Assembly (NCBI GenBank): GCA_947626285.1 | Contig: CANQRR010000018.1 | Location: 1-58,569, forward strand | Reading direction: 5' to 3' | DNA from: an uncultured Lachnospiraceae bacterium | GTDB lineage: Bacteria; Bacillota; Clostridia; Lachnospirales; Lachnospiraceae | Length of the DNA: 58,569 bases | Shown: one piece after another, positions 16,918-25,720 of the stretch | How positions within the stretch are numbered: position 1 is the first letter of the stretch | How the letters are laid out: the number at the start of each line of letters is the position of its first letter | Program-made: the position numbers and the translations under genes | Notes under the pieces: model-generated | Seen by the model: only the letters and a program-made list of their open reading frames with translations | Told to the model about the DNA's origin: nothing | Databases searched by the model: none

Positions 16918-18081
16918 TCAGAGCGCCTGCGGACCGTCCCCGATCTCCACTACATAGAAATCCGCCGCGTATCCAATCTTATCTTTGTATGCGCTCCCAA
17001 CCCGTTCGATGAAGGAATCGATCGCCTCGTCCTTCACGATGCTGACCGTACAACCGCCGAAACCAGCGCCGGTCATGCGGGAGCCGATCACGCCGTCGAT
17101 CTTCCAAGCCTCTTCCGCCAGCGTATCCAGTTCGATCCCGGTCACTTCGTAATCGTCGCGCAATGAGACATGCGAATCGTTCATCAGCTTCCCGAACAGC
17201 GCGATCTCATTGTTTTTCAGAGCCTCCACGGCGCGGATCGTCCGCTGGTTCTCATACACCGCATGGCGCGCCCTCTTTATACGCACCGGACTCTTGATCG
17301 CGTCCTTGTACTGCTCGAACTGCTCCTCCGTCAGGTCGCCAAGCGTCTTAATATCGCACATCTTCTGCAACTCTGCAAGCGCCTCCTCGCACTCGCTCCT
17401 GCGCTCGTTGTACTTGGAATCCGCCAGCCCCCGCTTTTTGTTGCTGCAGGCGATCACGATCTTCGCGCCCGCAAGGGCAATCGGCGCGTATGTAAACTGC
17501 AGCGTGTTTGTGTCAAGGAAGATCGCGTTGTCCTTCTTCCCCATGGCCACCGCGAACTGATCCATGATCCCGCAGTTCACGCCGTTGTAATGATTCTCCG
17601 CGTACTGCCCGATCAGCGCCAGGTCCTGATTGCTCACGTCAAAGCCGTACAGCGCGCGCAGGATCGCCCCCGTGAGCACCTCCACCGAAGCGGACGATGA
17701 AAGCCCCGAACCGTTCGGAATGTTCCCGAAAATGACAAGGTCCAGCCCGCAGTCCATCTGCATTCCGCGCCCGGCGAACGCCCACATGACGCCCTTCGGA
17801 TAGTTCGTCCAACCGACTGTCCGGCCCGGCTCCAGCTCGTCCAGGCTCGACTCGATCACGCCAAGCTGCTCAAAATTCACGGAATAGAAACGGAGCTTCC
17901 GATCGTTTCTCTTTCTCACCGCCCCGTAGGTTCCGATCGTCAGCGCGCACGGAAACACATGCCCGCCGTTGTAATCCGTGTGTTCCCCGATCAGGTTCAC
18001 GCGGCCCGGGGCAAAGAAGACCTCCGCGCCCTCAGAATCCCCGAATACTTTCGCGAAATGCTCCAACATCTGTTGTTTCAT
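16918..18081 (-). CDS. galK: Galactokinase
   Basis: Phosphorylates galactose at C1, the first committed Leloir step. The 387-residue GHMP kinase shows the galactose signature GRVNLIGEHTDYNGG near residue 26, the ATP loop NGSGLSSSAS near 122 and the C-terminal MTGAGFGGC. The start is the ATG at 18081, preceded by AGGGGG; the frame extends further upstream without similarity. It is the first gene of galK-galT and is divergent from the DUF402 gene. Confidence 0.94.
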   Translation of the reverse strand: MKQQMLEHFAKVFGDSEGAEVFFAPGRVNLIGEHTDYNGGHVFPCALTIGTYGAVRKRNDRKLRFYSVNFEQLGVIESSLDELEPGRTVGWTNYPKGVMWAFAGRGMQMDCGLDLVIFGNIPNGSGLSSSASVEVLTGAILRALYGFDVSNQDLALIGQYAENHYNGVNCGIMDQFAVAMGKKDNAIFLDTNTLQFTYAPIALAGAKIVIACSNKKRGLADSKYNERRSECEEALAELQKMCDIKTLGDLTEEQFEQYKDAIKSPVRIKRARHAVYENQRTIRAVEALKNNEIALFGKLMNDSHVSLRDDYEVTGIELDTLAEEAWKIDGVIGSRMTGAGFGGCTVSIVKDEAIDSFIERVGSAYKDKIGYAADFYVVEIGDGPQAL

Positions 18082-18296
18082 CGTCGTTTCCCCCTGTAAA
18101 TTTATAGTATATATTTCCAAAAATTGTGTCCGGCTAAGTGTTTCCAGTATAGCACAAAACGCCTCCGCTGTATATCCCGCAAACATGAAAAAAAGCGGAC
18201 AGACTAGACATTTTCTGAATTTTTTGATATTCTCTTTTTAAGGAACTTGTTGTCTGGATTTTTCATTATGGTAAAGATACGAAGAGAGATGTCATT

Positions 18297-18776
18297 ATGA
18301 GCGAATTAAAGCTGTACCGGAAGCGCATTATTCCGGCGGAATGCATTCTTTTGGAAGACGATGAGATCTTATATCAGGACCGTGAGGTGATCGTCACGCG
18401 CTGGAACACGATCCGCCCCAAGAAGACGCTGCACCACGGCTACTCCTGCTATTTCATGGAGCGCGGATACAAGGTCAGCAAGTTTTACGACCACGACGGG
18501 AAACTGATCAGCTGGTACTGTGACATCATTGATACCGCCTACGATGAATCCGAAAACACTTACACATTCACGGATCTCCTGGTCGACGTAATCGTCTATC
18601 CGGATGGTTTCGTGCGCGTCGTCGATCTGGATGAGCTCGCGGACGCAGCGAGGGACGGATTGCTCACGGACGAGCAGATGCAGCTCGCGCTGCGCCGGAC
18701 GGACAAGCTTTTGTCCGTGATCTACAAGGGGGCGTTTGAGAAACTGCAGAAATACATAGAGGATCGGGAACAATGA
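18297..18776 (+). CDS. DUF402 family protein, probable nucleoside tri/diphosphatase
   Basis: A 159-residue DUF402 protein. Members such as Staphylococcus Ntdp hydrolyse nucleoside tri- and diphosphates with divalent metal. The family core is visible in KVSKFYDHDGKLISWYCDII (about 60-79) and the acidic TFTDLLVDVIVYPDGFVRVV that follows, supplying the metal-binding aspartates. Start ATG at 18297. It is monocistronic, divergent from galK, and followed by the candidate type I toxin module. Confidence 0.75.
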   Translation: MSELKLYRKRIIPAECILLEDDEILYQDREVIVTRWNTIRPKKTLHHGYSCYFMERGYKVSKFYDHDGKLISWYCDIIDTAYDESENTYTFTDLLVDVIVYPDGFVRVVDLDELADAARDGLLTDEQMQLALRRTDKLLSVIYKGAFEKLQKYIEDREQ

Positions 18777-18817
18777 AATTTTAATCTATATTTTTTGCTA
18801 TTTGGGAAAACTAGTTA

Positions 18818-18846
18818 TTGACTTTTTCAAAAGAAAGTCTTATTAT
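18818..18846 (+). promoter_or_regulatory. Promoter of the candidate antisense RNA
   Basis: TTGACT, 17 bases, TATTAT. It is a strong sigma-A match, and no convincing protein gene follows it on the plus strand: only a 21-codon frame (18877-18942) that runs through a terminator hairpin. Confidence 0.75.
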
Positions 18847-18852
18847 GAATTC

Positions 18853-18925
18853 AGCTAAGAAAGGCATTGAGATCCCATGGATCAAACGAAAACCTCCAGA
18901 GTAGCCGCTCTGGAGGTTTTCTCGC
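18853..18925 (+). ncRNA. Candidate antisense RNA of a type I toxin-antitoxin module
   Basis: Inferred transcript of about 70 bases from the promoter at 18818-18846 to the hairpin at 18889-18920. It converges on the toxin mRNA coming from the other strand and would overlap its 3' end, as in TxpA/RatA and BsrG/SR4 of Bacillus. Extent is estimated from the -10 box and hairpin only. Confidence 0.5.
18889..18920. terminator. Bidirectional terminator between toxin and antisense genes
   Basis: A perfect 13-base inverted repeat (AAAACCTCCAGAG with CTCTGGAGGTTTT) with a six-base loop. Both outward sides carry T-runs, so it can end the plus-strand RNA and the minus-strand toxin mRNA. Confidence 0.85.
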
Positions 18926-18962
18926 TCGTTGCGGTGAGCTAATCCGTATAGGCTGTTGCTGT

Positions 18963-19052
18963 CTACCTATCTCTGCCCAGCCATTTGCAAATATAGTAGC
19001 CAACTACACTTGCTGCGACGGAGACAAGAAAGACATTGAGAATATCTCCCAT
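18963..19052 (-). CDS. Small hydrophobic peptide, candidate type I toxin, 29 aa
   Basis: Reading from the ATG at 19052 gives 29 residues: a hydrophobic helix (ILNVFLVSVAASVVGYYIC) followed by a charged end KWLGRDR. This shape, a single membrane helix with a basic C-terminus, is that of type I toxins such as TxpA, BsrG and Fst. The ribosome site GGAGGTGA is an almost perfect anti-16S match five bases before the ATG, and a TTGAAA-17-TATATT promoter stands 42 bases upstream, so the gene is well equipped despite its size. A convergent promoter and shared terminator complete the module. Function is inferred. Confidence 0.65.
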   Translation of the reverse strand: MGDILNVFLVSVAASVVGYYICKWLGRDR

Positions 19053-19093
19053 AGATCTCACCTCCCTCCTGCTGAAGGTGTGACAGCAATTTT

Positions 19094-19122
19094 AATATAT
19101 CACATTTAATTTTAGTTTTCAA
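19094..19122 (-). promoter_or_regulatory. Promoter of the small hydrophobic peptide
   Basis: TTGAAA, 17 bases, TATATT on the minus strand, giving a short 5' leader of about 35 bases before the peptide ATG. Confidence 0.7.
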
Positions 19123-19151
19123 TACAATTGTTATGTTTAATCACATATAAT

Positions 19152-19901
19152 TTATTTGATGTATTCTATGCCTATAAGAGTCAGCCCGTGCGCCGGTGCA
19201 GTCTCCCCGGCACGGCCGCGATCGCGCGCCGCAAGGATCTCCGGCAACTCGTCCGGCTCCATCATCCCGCTGCCGACGCGCAGCAATGTCCCGACGATGA
19301 TCCGCACCATGTTATAGAGAAAGCCGTTGCCGCACACGCGGATCGTGATCATCTCGCCCTCGCGTAGCACGTCCAGGCTGTAGATCGTGCGCACATGATC
19401 CGTGATCTCCGGCTTGTTCGTGCAGAAGCTTGTAAAATCGTGCGTCCCAACCAGGTGCTCGGCCGCCTGCTGCATCCGCGTCTCATCCAGATCCCAATAA
19501 TAGAAAAGAGAATACAGCCTGCTGCACGGATCCGGAAATCTGCGGTTGCAGATCTTATATTCGTAAGTTTTGATCGTCTTGCAGAAGCGCGGGTGAAAAT
19601 CCGGCGCCACCTCACACGACTCCTGAATCCGAATGTCCGCGGGGAGCCGCGTGTTCATTGCATAGGAGATCTTGTCCGCCGGCATGCGCGCCGAAGTGTC
19701 AAAGACCGCCACATTGCCGCGCGCGTGGACGCCGGCGTCCGTGCGGCTCGCTCCGATCACATGGATCTCCTCGCCCAGCAATTCGCTTAAATGGCAGTTC
19801 AGCTCACTCTCGATCGTGACGCCGTTCGGCTGCACCTGCCAGCCGCTGTAGTTCGTCCCATCGTACGCGACGATCAGTTTCACACGTTTTTTTTCGCCCA
19901 T
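19152..19901 (-). CDS. truA: tRNA pseudouridine(38-40) synthase TruA
   Basis: Converts uridines 38-40 of the tRNA anticodon arm to pseudouridine. The 249-residue protein has the catalytic aspartate D55 in ASRTDAGVHARGN, an early VAYDGTNYSGWQ, and the C-terminal NGFLYNMVRIIVGTL. In many Firmicutes truA follows ecfT, as here (108 bases apart), but the rplM-rpsI pair that usually comes next is missing. Confidence 0.95.
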   Translation of the reverse strand: MGEKKRVKLIVAYDGTNYSGWQVQPNGVTIESELNCHLSELLGEEIHVIGASRTDAGVHARGNVAVFDTSARMPADKISYAMNTRLPADIRIQESCEVAPDFHPRFCKTIKTYEYKICNRRFPDPCSRLYSLFYYWDLDETRMQQAAEHLVGTHDFTSFCTNKPEITDHVRTIYSLDVLREGEMITIRVCGNGFLYNMVRIIVGTLLRVGSGMMEPDELPEILAARDRGRAGETAPAHGLTLIGIEYIK

Positions 19902-20009
19902 TCTTTCTTCTTTCCTCTCATAAACAAAACTCCGGGAAATCCCTCAGAGGCATTCACCCGGAGATATGCTGATTCTTCCCAGCATACAGCTTCCTGCCGC
20001 CCGCATCTT

Positions 20010-20834
20010 TCACCACCGAATAATCCCGGCGAAAAATCCGATCCGGTTCACGAAGAACATCGCGATCAGATACAGCAGCATCGCCAGATACGCAAGCTTG
20101 TCCCGGCGCGCATAGACGAGCGGACGCATCTTCGTCCTGCCCTCCCCGCCGTGGTAGCCCCTCGCCTCCATCGCCATCGCCAGGTCGTTCGCGCGGCGAA
20201 ACGCCGACACAAAAAGCGGCACCAACAGCGAGATCATGTTGCGCACCCTCTGGATCAGATTGCCGGATTCGAAGTCCGCTCCGCGCGCAGTCTGCGCCTT
20301 CATGATCTTGTCCGTCTCCTCGAGCAGGATCGGGATAAAACGCAGCGCGATCGACATGATCATCGCGATCTCATGCACCGGCACGCGGATGCGCCGCAAG
20401 GGCGAAAGCGCCTTCTCCAATCCGTCCGTCAGATTGTTCGGCGTGGTCGTCAGCGTCATCACAGACGAGCCGATGATCAGATAGACCAGGCGGATCGCCA
20501 TAAACACTGCTGTCTTCACGCCCTCCTTCGTCACCGTAAAGATCCAGAAATGAAAGATCGGCGTTCCTCGCGTGAGAAAGAGGTTGAACGCGACCGTGAA
20601 CAGGAGCAGGATAAAGATCGTTTTTAATCCGCGCAGCATAAATTTAAGCGGCACCTTTGAGGCGCGGATCACCGCCGCCAGCACCAGCGTCGCCAGCAGA
20701 TACGCCTCCACTGAGGCAAACGCGAACAGGGACACGATGAAAACCAGCGTCCCGGCCAGCTTGACGCGCGGATCCAGTTTATGGATAACGGAATCCGCCG
20801 GATAATATTGTCCGATCGTAATTTCTCTCAACAT
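20010..20834 (-). CDS. ecfT: ECF transporter transmembrane component EcfT
   Basis: Membrane scaffold of energy-coupling factor importers for vitamins and metals. Five to six hydrophobic helices surround a cytoplasmic region with two Ala-Arg-Gly motifs, TARGADF and EARGYHG, which couple to the ATPases. I use the ATG at 20834; a TTG eight codons upstream is possible but less convincing. Order ecfA1-ecfA2-ecfT is the standard group II arrangement. No S component is in the window, so partners are encoded elsewhere. Confidence 0.92.
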   Translation of the reverse strand: MLREITIGQYYPADSVIHKLDPRVKLAGTLVFIVSLFAFASVEAYLLATLVLAAVIRASKVPLKFMLRGLKTIFILLLFTVAFNLFLTRGTPIFHFWIFTVTKEGVKTAVFMAIRLVYLIIGSSVMTLTTTPNNLTDGLEKALSPLRRIRVPVHEIAMIMSIALRFIPILLEETDKIMKAQTARGADFESGNLIQRVRNMISLLVPLFVSAFRRANDLAMAMEARGYHGGEGRTKMRPLVYARRDKLAYLAMLLYLIAMFFVNRIGFFAGIIRW

Positions 20835-20934
20835 GATGCGATCTGTCCTTCTTCTCAAAATCTCACAGGCATCTTTTCCGCAATCTATGCGCGCAGACTG
20901 TACCTTATAAAACAGAGAGGTTATGTCCGTGCAG

Positions 20935-21795
20935 TTATCTCTGAGACATGGATTTAAACGTTCCGGCGATCGCCTGCGCGGCTTCCTCCACCGTAGTCAC
21001 ATCCGTCGGGATATCCCAGCCCTTTTCCTCCAGCTCATGCACCAGATAAGTCACCTGCGGGGCCGCGAGCCCGACCTGCTCGAGCTCCCTGTAATGCCGG
21101 AACACCTCCCGCGGCGTGTCGTCGAACAGGACGCTCCCGTGGTTCAGGACGATGATGCGCTCCACATAGCGCGCGATATCCTCCATGCTGTGCGACACGA
21201 GCACGATTGTGATCTTCCTCTCACTGTGCAGCTTCGCCACCTGGTCGAGGATGTCGTCACGCCCCTTCGGATCCAGACCCGCCGTCGGCTCGTCCAGGAC
21301 AAGCATCTCCGGCTCCATCGCAAGGATCCCCGCGATCGCGGCGCGCCGCTTCTGCCCGCCAGAGAGCTCAAACGGGGACATTTTATAATATTTCTCCTTC
21401 AATCCCACCTGCTGCAGCGCCGCGAGCGCCCGGGCCTCGATCTCCTCCTTCGGCAAGCCCAGATTCTTCGGTCCGAAGCAGACGTCCGTGAACACGTCGG
21501 TCTCAAAGAGCTGATGCTCCGGATACTGAAACACCAGTCCGACCTTGCTGCGCAGCCGCCTCAGGTCAAAGCCCTCGGCAAAGATATCCTCGCTGTTGTA
21601 AAGCACCCGCCCGGACGTCGGCTTCAGCAGCCCGTTCAGATGCTGGATCAGCGTGGATTTCCCGGAACCGGTGTGCCCGATCATTCCGATGAACTGTCCG
21701 TCTGGAAACTCCAGATCAATGTCATTCAGCGCCTGACGCTCGAACGCCGTGCCAGCGCTGTAGATATAGTTCAGATGTTCCAATCGAATCGACAT
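20935..21795 (-). CDS. ecfA2: ECF transporter ATPase EcfA2
   Basis: ATP-binding subunit of the group II ECF module, pairing with EcfA1. The 286-residue protein has Walker A GHTGSGKST near 40, the Q-loop region FQYPEHQLFETDVFTDVCFG, the ABC signature LSGGQKRR and Walker B MLVLDEPTAGLDP. The FQYPEHQLF motif is typical of EcfA2. ATG at 21795; 130 bases after ecfA1. Confidence 0.94.
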   Translation of the reverse strand: MSIRLEHLNYIYSAGTAFERQALNDIDLEFPDGQFIGMIGHTGSGKSTLIQHLNGLLKPTSGRVLYNSEDIFAEGFDLRRLRSKVGLVFQYPEHQLFETDVFTDVCFGPKNLGLPKEEIEARALAALQQVGLKEKYYKMSPFELSGGQKRRAAIAGILAMEPEMLVLDEPTAGLDPKGRDDILDQVAKLHSERKITIVLVSHSMEDIARYVERIIVLNHGSVLFDDTPREVFRHYRELEQVGLAAPQVTYLVHELEEKGWDIPTDVTTVEEAAQAIAGTFKSMSQR

Positions 21796-21924
21796 ATGAA
21801 CCCATTCCTTCCGCTCTCAACCATTTCGACATATATTCTTGTCATGCCGCCCTGCGCTACCTCTCATTTTACAGCGCTGCTCCCGCTGTGCCCATCCTGT
21901 CGCACAGGCACATGCCGGAGCCTC

Positions 21925-22794
21925 TCATGACAGCTGCACATGTCTTTGCAGCTTCTCGAGTTCACACACGAGTTCTTCGTTTGAGAGAACCCCGTCCGGC
22001 AACGGCAGCCCCATCCGCTGAAGCTCGTGCGCCACCAGCGTCGCCTGTGGAACGTCCAACCGGTACCCCCGCAGCTCCTCCACACGAGAAAATACCTCAT
22101 GCGGCGTCCCCTGCATGACGATCTTTCCCTGATCCATGACAATGACCTTGTCCGCCTCAATCACTTCCTCCATATAATGTGTGATCAGAATGACCGTCAC
22201 ATGCTCCTGCCGGTTCAGTTCCTGAACCGTACGGATCACTTCCTTCCGGCCGTTCGGATCCAGCATCGCGGTCGGCTCATCCAGGACGATACACTTCGGG
22301 CGCATCGCCACCACCCCGGCAATCGCCACCCGCTGCTTCTGCCCGCCGGAGAGCTTGTTCGGCGAATGGTCCCGATACTCCCACATGCCGACCTTTTTCA
22401 AACTGTCTTCCACCCGCTGCCAGATCTCCTGCTGCGGAACGCCCATATTCTCCGGCCCGAATCCCACGTCCTCGTCCACGATCGTCCCGATGATCTGGTT
22501 GTCCGGATTCTGGAAGACCATCCCCGCGGTCTGCCGAATTTCCCAGAGCTTCGACTCGTCCCGCGTGTCCTTGCCGTCCACGTAGAGCGTTCCCTCCGTC
22601 GGAAGCAGGATCGCGTTGATGTGCTTGGCGAGCGTCGATTTCCCGGAGCCGTTGTGCCCGAGGATCGCGATAAAATCGCCCTCCTCCACATCCAGATCGA
22701 CGTCATCGATCGCGCGGGACTTTGACTCGACTTTTCCCTCTTCATCCATTTTCAGATAGTCAAATGCAAGTTTGCTTGCCTTTATGATTCCCAT
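21925..22794 (-). CDS. ecfA1: ECF transporter ATPase EcfA1
   Basis: Partner ATPase of EcfA2. The 289-residue protein has Walker [10 protein letters not shown] near 45, the EcfA1-type Q-loop [20 protein letters not shown], signature LSGGQKQR, Walker [14 protein letters not shown] and the H-loop ITHYMEEV. It is the first gene of the ecfA1-ecfA2-ecfT-truA run. In most Firmicutes this run directly follows rplQ; here three other genes stand between. Confidence 0.94.
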   Translation of the reverse strand: MGIIKASKLAFDYLKMDEEGKVESKSRAIDDVDLDVEEGDFIAILGHNGSGKSTLAKHINAILLPTEGTLYVDGKDTRDESKLWEIRQTAGMVFQNPDNQIIGTIVDEDVGFGPENMGVPQQEIWQRVEDSLKKVGMWEYRDHSPNKLSGGQKQRVAIAGVVAMRPKCIVLDEPTAMLDPNGRKEVIRTVQELNRQEHVTVILITHYMEEVIEADKVIVMDQGKIVMQGTPHEVFSRVEELRGYRLDVPQATLVAHELQRMGLPLPDGVLSNEELVCELEKLQRHVQLS

Positions 22795-23001
22795 TTTCCA
22801 AACCTCTTCGCGGATTTTCCTTCCGTCGGCACTCTCTCATGCCGGTACTGCACGGCACGTCGCCCGAAAAATTCTGCTCAATAGTCTAGCATACTCCTTT
22901 TGACAAATCAACCGCAATTTGCCGGATCACACGCCCGGAAAACGCTCCCGTACACCTGCAGGCGGCAGTCCGGCTCATTCATGCGCACGGCGCGAATCTG
23001 C

Positions 23002-23030
23002 TTGCCAACCGCATCGGAAACGATTATAAT
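23002..23030 (+). promoter_or_regulatory. Promoter of the cyclophilin gene
   Basis: TTGCCA, 17 bases, TATAAT, 38 bases before the cyclophilin ATG. The -10 box is perfect. Confidence 0.75.
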
Positions 23031-23067
23031 ACAAAATACTATAAGAGAGAAAAGAGAGGAAAAAAGA

Positions 23068-23589
23068 ATGGCACAGAATCCAGTTGTAACGATCACAATG
23101 GAAAACGGCAGCGTCATCAAAGCGGAGCTCTATCCGGAAGTTGCGCCGAATTCCGTCAACAATTTTATCAGTCTCGTGAAGAAGGGCTTTTACGACGGCC
23201 TGATCTTCCACCGCGTCATCAACGGCTTCATGATCCAGGGCGGATGTCCGCAGGGCACCGGCACGGGCGGTCCGGGCTACTCGATCCCGGGTGAGTTCGC
23301 TCAGAACGGTTTCAAAAATGATCTGGCCCACACGGAGGGCGTCCTGTCCATGGCGCGCGCCATGCATCCGGACTCCGCCGGCAGCCAGTTCTTCATCATG
23401 CACAAGGCTGCCCCGCATCTCGACGGCGCCTACGCCGCGTTCGGCAAGGTGATCGAAGGCATGGATGTCGTGAACGCGATCGCGGAGACGGACACCGACT
23501 TCCAGGACCGTCCCCTCACGAAGCAGACGATCGCCTCAATGACCGTCGACACGTTCGGCGTCGACTATCCGGAACCGCAGAAAGCTTAA
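23068..23589 (+). CDS. Cyclophilin-type peptidyl-prolyl isomerase
   Basis: Speeds proline cis-trans isomerisation during protein folding. The 173-residue protein is a single cytoplasmic cyclophilin domain: FHRVINGFMIQGG (about 50-62, with the catalytic arginine), AGSQFFIMH and HLDGAYAAFGKVIEGMDVV. There is no signal peptide. I start at the ATG at 23068 (MAQNPVVTITMENG); the longer frame upstream covers the promoter. It is the only plus-strand gene between 19 and 42 kb and ends in a large palindrome. Confidence 0.92.
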   Translation: MAQNPVVTITMENGSVIKAELYPEVAPNSVNNFISLVKKGFYDGLIFHRVINGFMIQGGCPQGTGTGGPGYSIPGEFAQNGFKNDLAHTEGVLSMARAMHPDSAGSQFFIMHKAAPHLDGAYAAFGKVIEGMDVVNAIAETDTDFQDRPLTKQTIASMTVDTFGVDYPEPQKA

Positions 23590-23663
23590 AAGGACAACGG
23601 CGGCCCAGCTCTCGGTCGTTTCCGGTACATTTGCGTTCTGAGTTAGCAGAACGGATAACAAAA

Positions 23664-23774
23664 GGCGGCGGCCGGTTTCGCTTGGATTTCCGGCATGTTT
23701 TTTCCACAAAAATCGCTTTGTATTTTTTGGAAAAAATATGCCAGGAAGGGTACCGAGCGAAACCGGTCGCCGCC
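23664..23774. repeat. 111-base near-perfect palindrome
   Basis: The two ends, GGCGGCG and CGCCGCC, begin an inverted repeat of about 48 bases per arm that continues through CCGGTTTCGCT, GGCAT, TTTTTTCCA and CAAA to a six-base centre AATCGC. The arms differ by a few substitutions and small insertions. It sits between the convergent cyclophilin and lyxose isomerase genes, where it could stop transcription from both sides, but it is far longer than a normal terminator. Confidence 0.8.
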
Positions 23775-23793
23775 GTATTCTATTCTTTTACTC

Positions 23794-24477
23794 TTAGTCC
23801 TTTGCCGGCGGATACTCGTTGCAGAGCAAGCGATAGGGCGGCTCATCCTCGTCGATCTTCGGGAAACGCCCCATCTCCTCGTAGAAACGGTTATCCGTGT
23901 TGTCATCGTTGCACATCGACACCTCTCCGATCAGCACGTCGCCCGTGCCCGGCTTGACGTCAAAATCATGGTACTGATGCGGCCAGAGCGTGATGCTCTC
24001 GCCCGGCTTCAGCTCGACGCCTGTCCCCGCCGGGACGTAGTACGAACGGCCGTCCGAATTCACAAGCACGTCCGTGTCCGCAAAGCCGCCGTTCCCGTCG
24101 TCGTTGTAGACATGGATGATCATCGTGCCGCCGCCGCGGTTGATGATGTCCTCGCTTTTCGTCCAGTGGAAATGCATCGGGGAATGCTGTCCTTCCTTAA
24201 GCATCAGAAGCTTCTCCGCGTACACCTTTTTGTACTTCGGATCATGCTGGTTACCGTTGCGGAGCGTAATCAGGGCGAAACCGACCTTCTCCCAGTCCTC
24301 CAGACCGTAGTCCGTGATGTCCCAGCCAAGCATGTTGTCGCGGATCTCATCGTACTCATGCCCTTTCGTCTCCCACTCTTCCGGCGTCCAGTTGCAGAAC
24401 GGGGGGATTTCAAACTTATGCTCGTGAATCAGATTCTCCATGTACCGGATACACGCATTGATCTCAGAACGTTTCAT
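23794..24477 (-). CDS. D-lyxose/D-mannose ketol-isomerase (cupin)
   Basis: Probably interconverts D-lyxose and D-xylulose, and often D-mannose and D-fructose, with a divalent metal. The 227-residue cupin shows the metal-site histidines in HSPMHFHWTKSEDI (about 103-116), a glutamate in the same strand, and the later WPHQYHDF. Close relatives are the B. subtilis YdaE-type enzymes. I start at the ATG at 24477. No sugar transporter or kinase is adjacent, so the physiological sugar is open. It follows the ferredoxin gene by 44 bases. Confidence 0.82.
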   Translation of the reverse strand: MKRSEINACIRYMENLIHEHKFEIPPFCNWTPEEWETKGHEYDEIRDNMLGWDITDYGLEDWEKVGFALITLRNGNQHDPKYKKVYAEKLLMLKEGQHSPMHFHWTKSEDIINRGGGTMIIHVYNDDGNGGFADTDVLVNSDGRSYYVPAGTGVELKPGESITLWPHQYHDFDVKPGTGDVLIGEVSMCNDDNTDNRFYEEMGRFPKIDEDEPPYRLLCNEYPPAKD

Positions 24478-24521
24478 CTCAGTCGCCTTTCCTTTTCTCT
24501 CCATTCACACTTTCCGGCTTC

Positions 24522-24911
24522 TCAGCTCTCCTGCACTTCCAGGATATCCATCGGGCACGCCTTTGCGCAGATGCCGCAGGCGATGCACTTCGAGGACGTC
24601 GGGGCGGACTCCGCCTTCACCATCACGCCCATCGGACAGACTTCCACGCACTTGCCGCAGCCCGTGCAGAGCTTCTTGTCGATCATGTAGACGCCCTTGG
24701 CGTTCTGCTTGATCGCACCCGCCTCACAGTTCCGCGCGCACTTGCCGCACTGGATACAGGTCTTCACGACTGCGTCGTGTCCCGTCTTGGAAACGATCCG
24801 AATACAGGATTTGTCCGGGTCAAACTCCTTGTAGAACGCCTCAGAACACGCGCGCACGCAGCTCAGGCATGCCATGCAGGCGTTCTTATCCTTCACAACC
24901 AGTTTCTTCAT
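24522..24911 (-). CDS. Polyferredoxin with four [4Fe-4S] motifs
   Basis: A 129-residue iron-sulfur electron carrier. Four cysteine clusters are visible: CMACLSCVRAC, CIQCGKCARNC, CTGCGKCVEVCP and CIACGICAKACP, each a CxxCxxCxxxC set for one [4Fe-4S] centre. Such proteins shuttle electrons or form subunits of oxidoreductases; the partner is not encoded here. GGAGGACAATACAT precedes the ATG. Confidence 0.88.
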   Translation of the reverse strand: MKKLVVKDKNACMACLSCVRACSEAFYKEFDPDKSCIRIVSKTGHDAVVKTCIQCGKCARNCEAGAIKQNAKGVYMIDKKLCTGCGKCVEVCPMGVMVKAESAPTSSKCIACGICAKACPMDILEVQES

Positions 24912-25032
24912 ATGTATTGTCCTCCTTTAATTATGTCGTATCTTTTTGCGCCGCACTTCGATGTCTTCATACGGCTCACAGCTATTTCGGATATTATATC
25001 ATTTCTCTATACATTGCGTCAATTCCAATCGC

Positions 25033-25069
25033 AAAAAGACCGCGGCAGGCATCGCCCGCGGCGGTCTTT
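25033..25069 (-). terminator. Terminator after rplQ
   Basis: AAAGACCGC (25061-25069 on the minus strand) pairs with GCGGTCTTT (25035-25043), with further inner pairing GCGGGC/GCCTGC, and TTTTT follows. It closes the long ribosomal gene block 25 bases after the rplQ stop. Confidence 0.9.
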
Positions 25070-25093
25070 CTCACTCTTTTTCCATCGACGGCT

Positions 25094-25630
25094 TTATACC
25101 AGCTCCAGCACTACTTCCGGAGCGCCGTCGCCCTTGCGCTGACCAAGCTTGATGATCCTCGTGTAACCGCCGTTGCGGCTCGCGTACTTCGGAGCGATCT
25201 CATCGAAGAGCTTCGCCACAAGGTCGATCTCCTTGGTGTTTTTCTTTTTGCCTGCCGCCTCAGCCGGCACTTCCTTCACCGGGTAGAGCACCTTCAGCAT
25301 CTGGCGGCGCGCATGCAGCCGGCTCGGCTGATCCTTCTTGATCTCCTTCTGGACCTCATCGTACACGGTCACCTTCTTGCCGTTCACAACTTCCTTGACG
25401 CGCTTGCCGTCCTTGTCCTTGCGGGCAACCTTCGCCGTAACGGTAACCGTGTCGAAATTGTCTCTCTCCCGGACAGCCATCGCGATCAGTCCCTCCGCGA
25501 TCCTGCGAACTTCCTTCGCCTTTGCCTCTGTGGTAACGATCCTGCCTCTGTAGATCAGCGCCGTCACCTGGTTTCTGAGCAGAGCCTTTCTCTGGTCTGC
25601 TGTTCTGCTGAGTTTTCTATAACCTGCCAT
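25094..25630 (-). CDS. rplQ: Ribosomal protein L17
   Basis: Component of the large subunit near the exit tunnel. [20 protein letters not shown] is the diagnostic start. At 178 residues it is about 55 longer than Bacillus L17 because of a lysine-rich insertion near residues 68-95 and a second one near 115-135, a pattern seen in Clostridia. Last gene of the block, directly before the terminator. Confidence 0.96.
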   Translation of the reverse strand: MAGYRKLSRTADQRKALLRNQVTALIYRGRIVTTEAKAKEVRRIAEGLIAMAVRERDNFDTVTVTAKVARKDKDGKRVKEVVNGKKVTVYDEVQKEIKKDQPSRLHARRQMLKVLYPVKEVPAEAAGKKKNTKEIDLVAKLFDEIAPKYASRNGGYTRIIKLGQRKGDGAPEVVLELV

Positions 25631-25720
25631 GTTAAATTTTCCTCCATTCCGGAATGTACATACACGCTCATCGGTCTTACTGAATGTACACTTTCTAGTC
25701 CTTCGTGTTATGATTTGCTA

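Noticed and set aside
18877-18942. 21-codon frame starting at the ATG within the antisense RNA
   Set aside because: It runs through the terminator hairpin and has no ribosome site.
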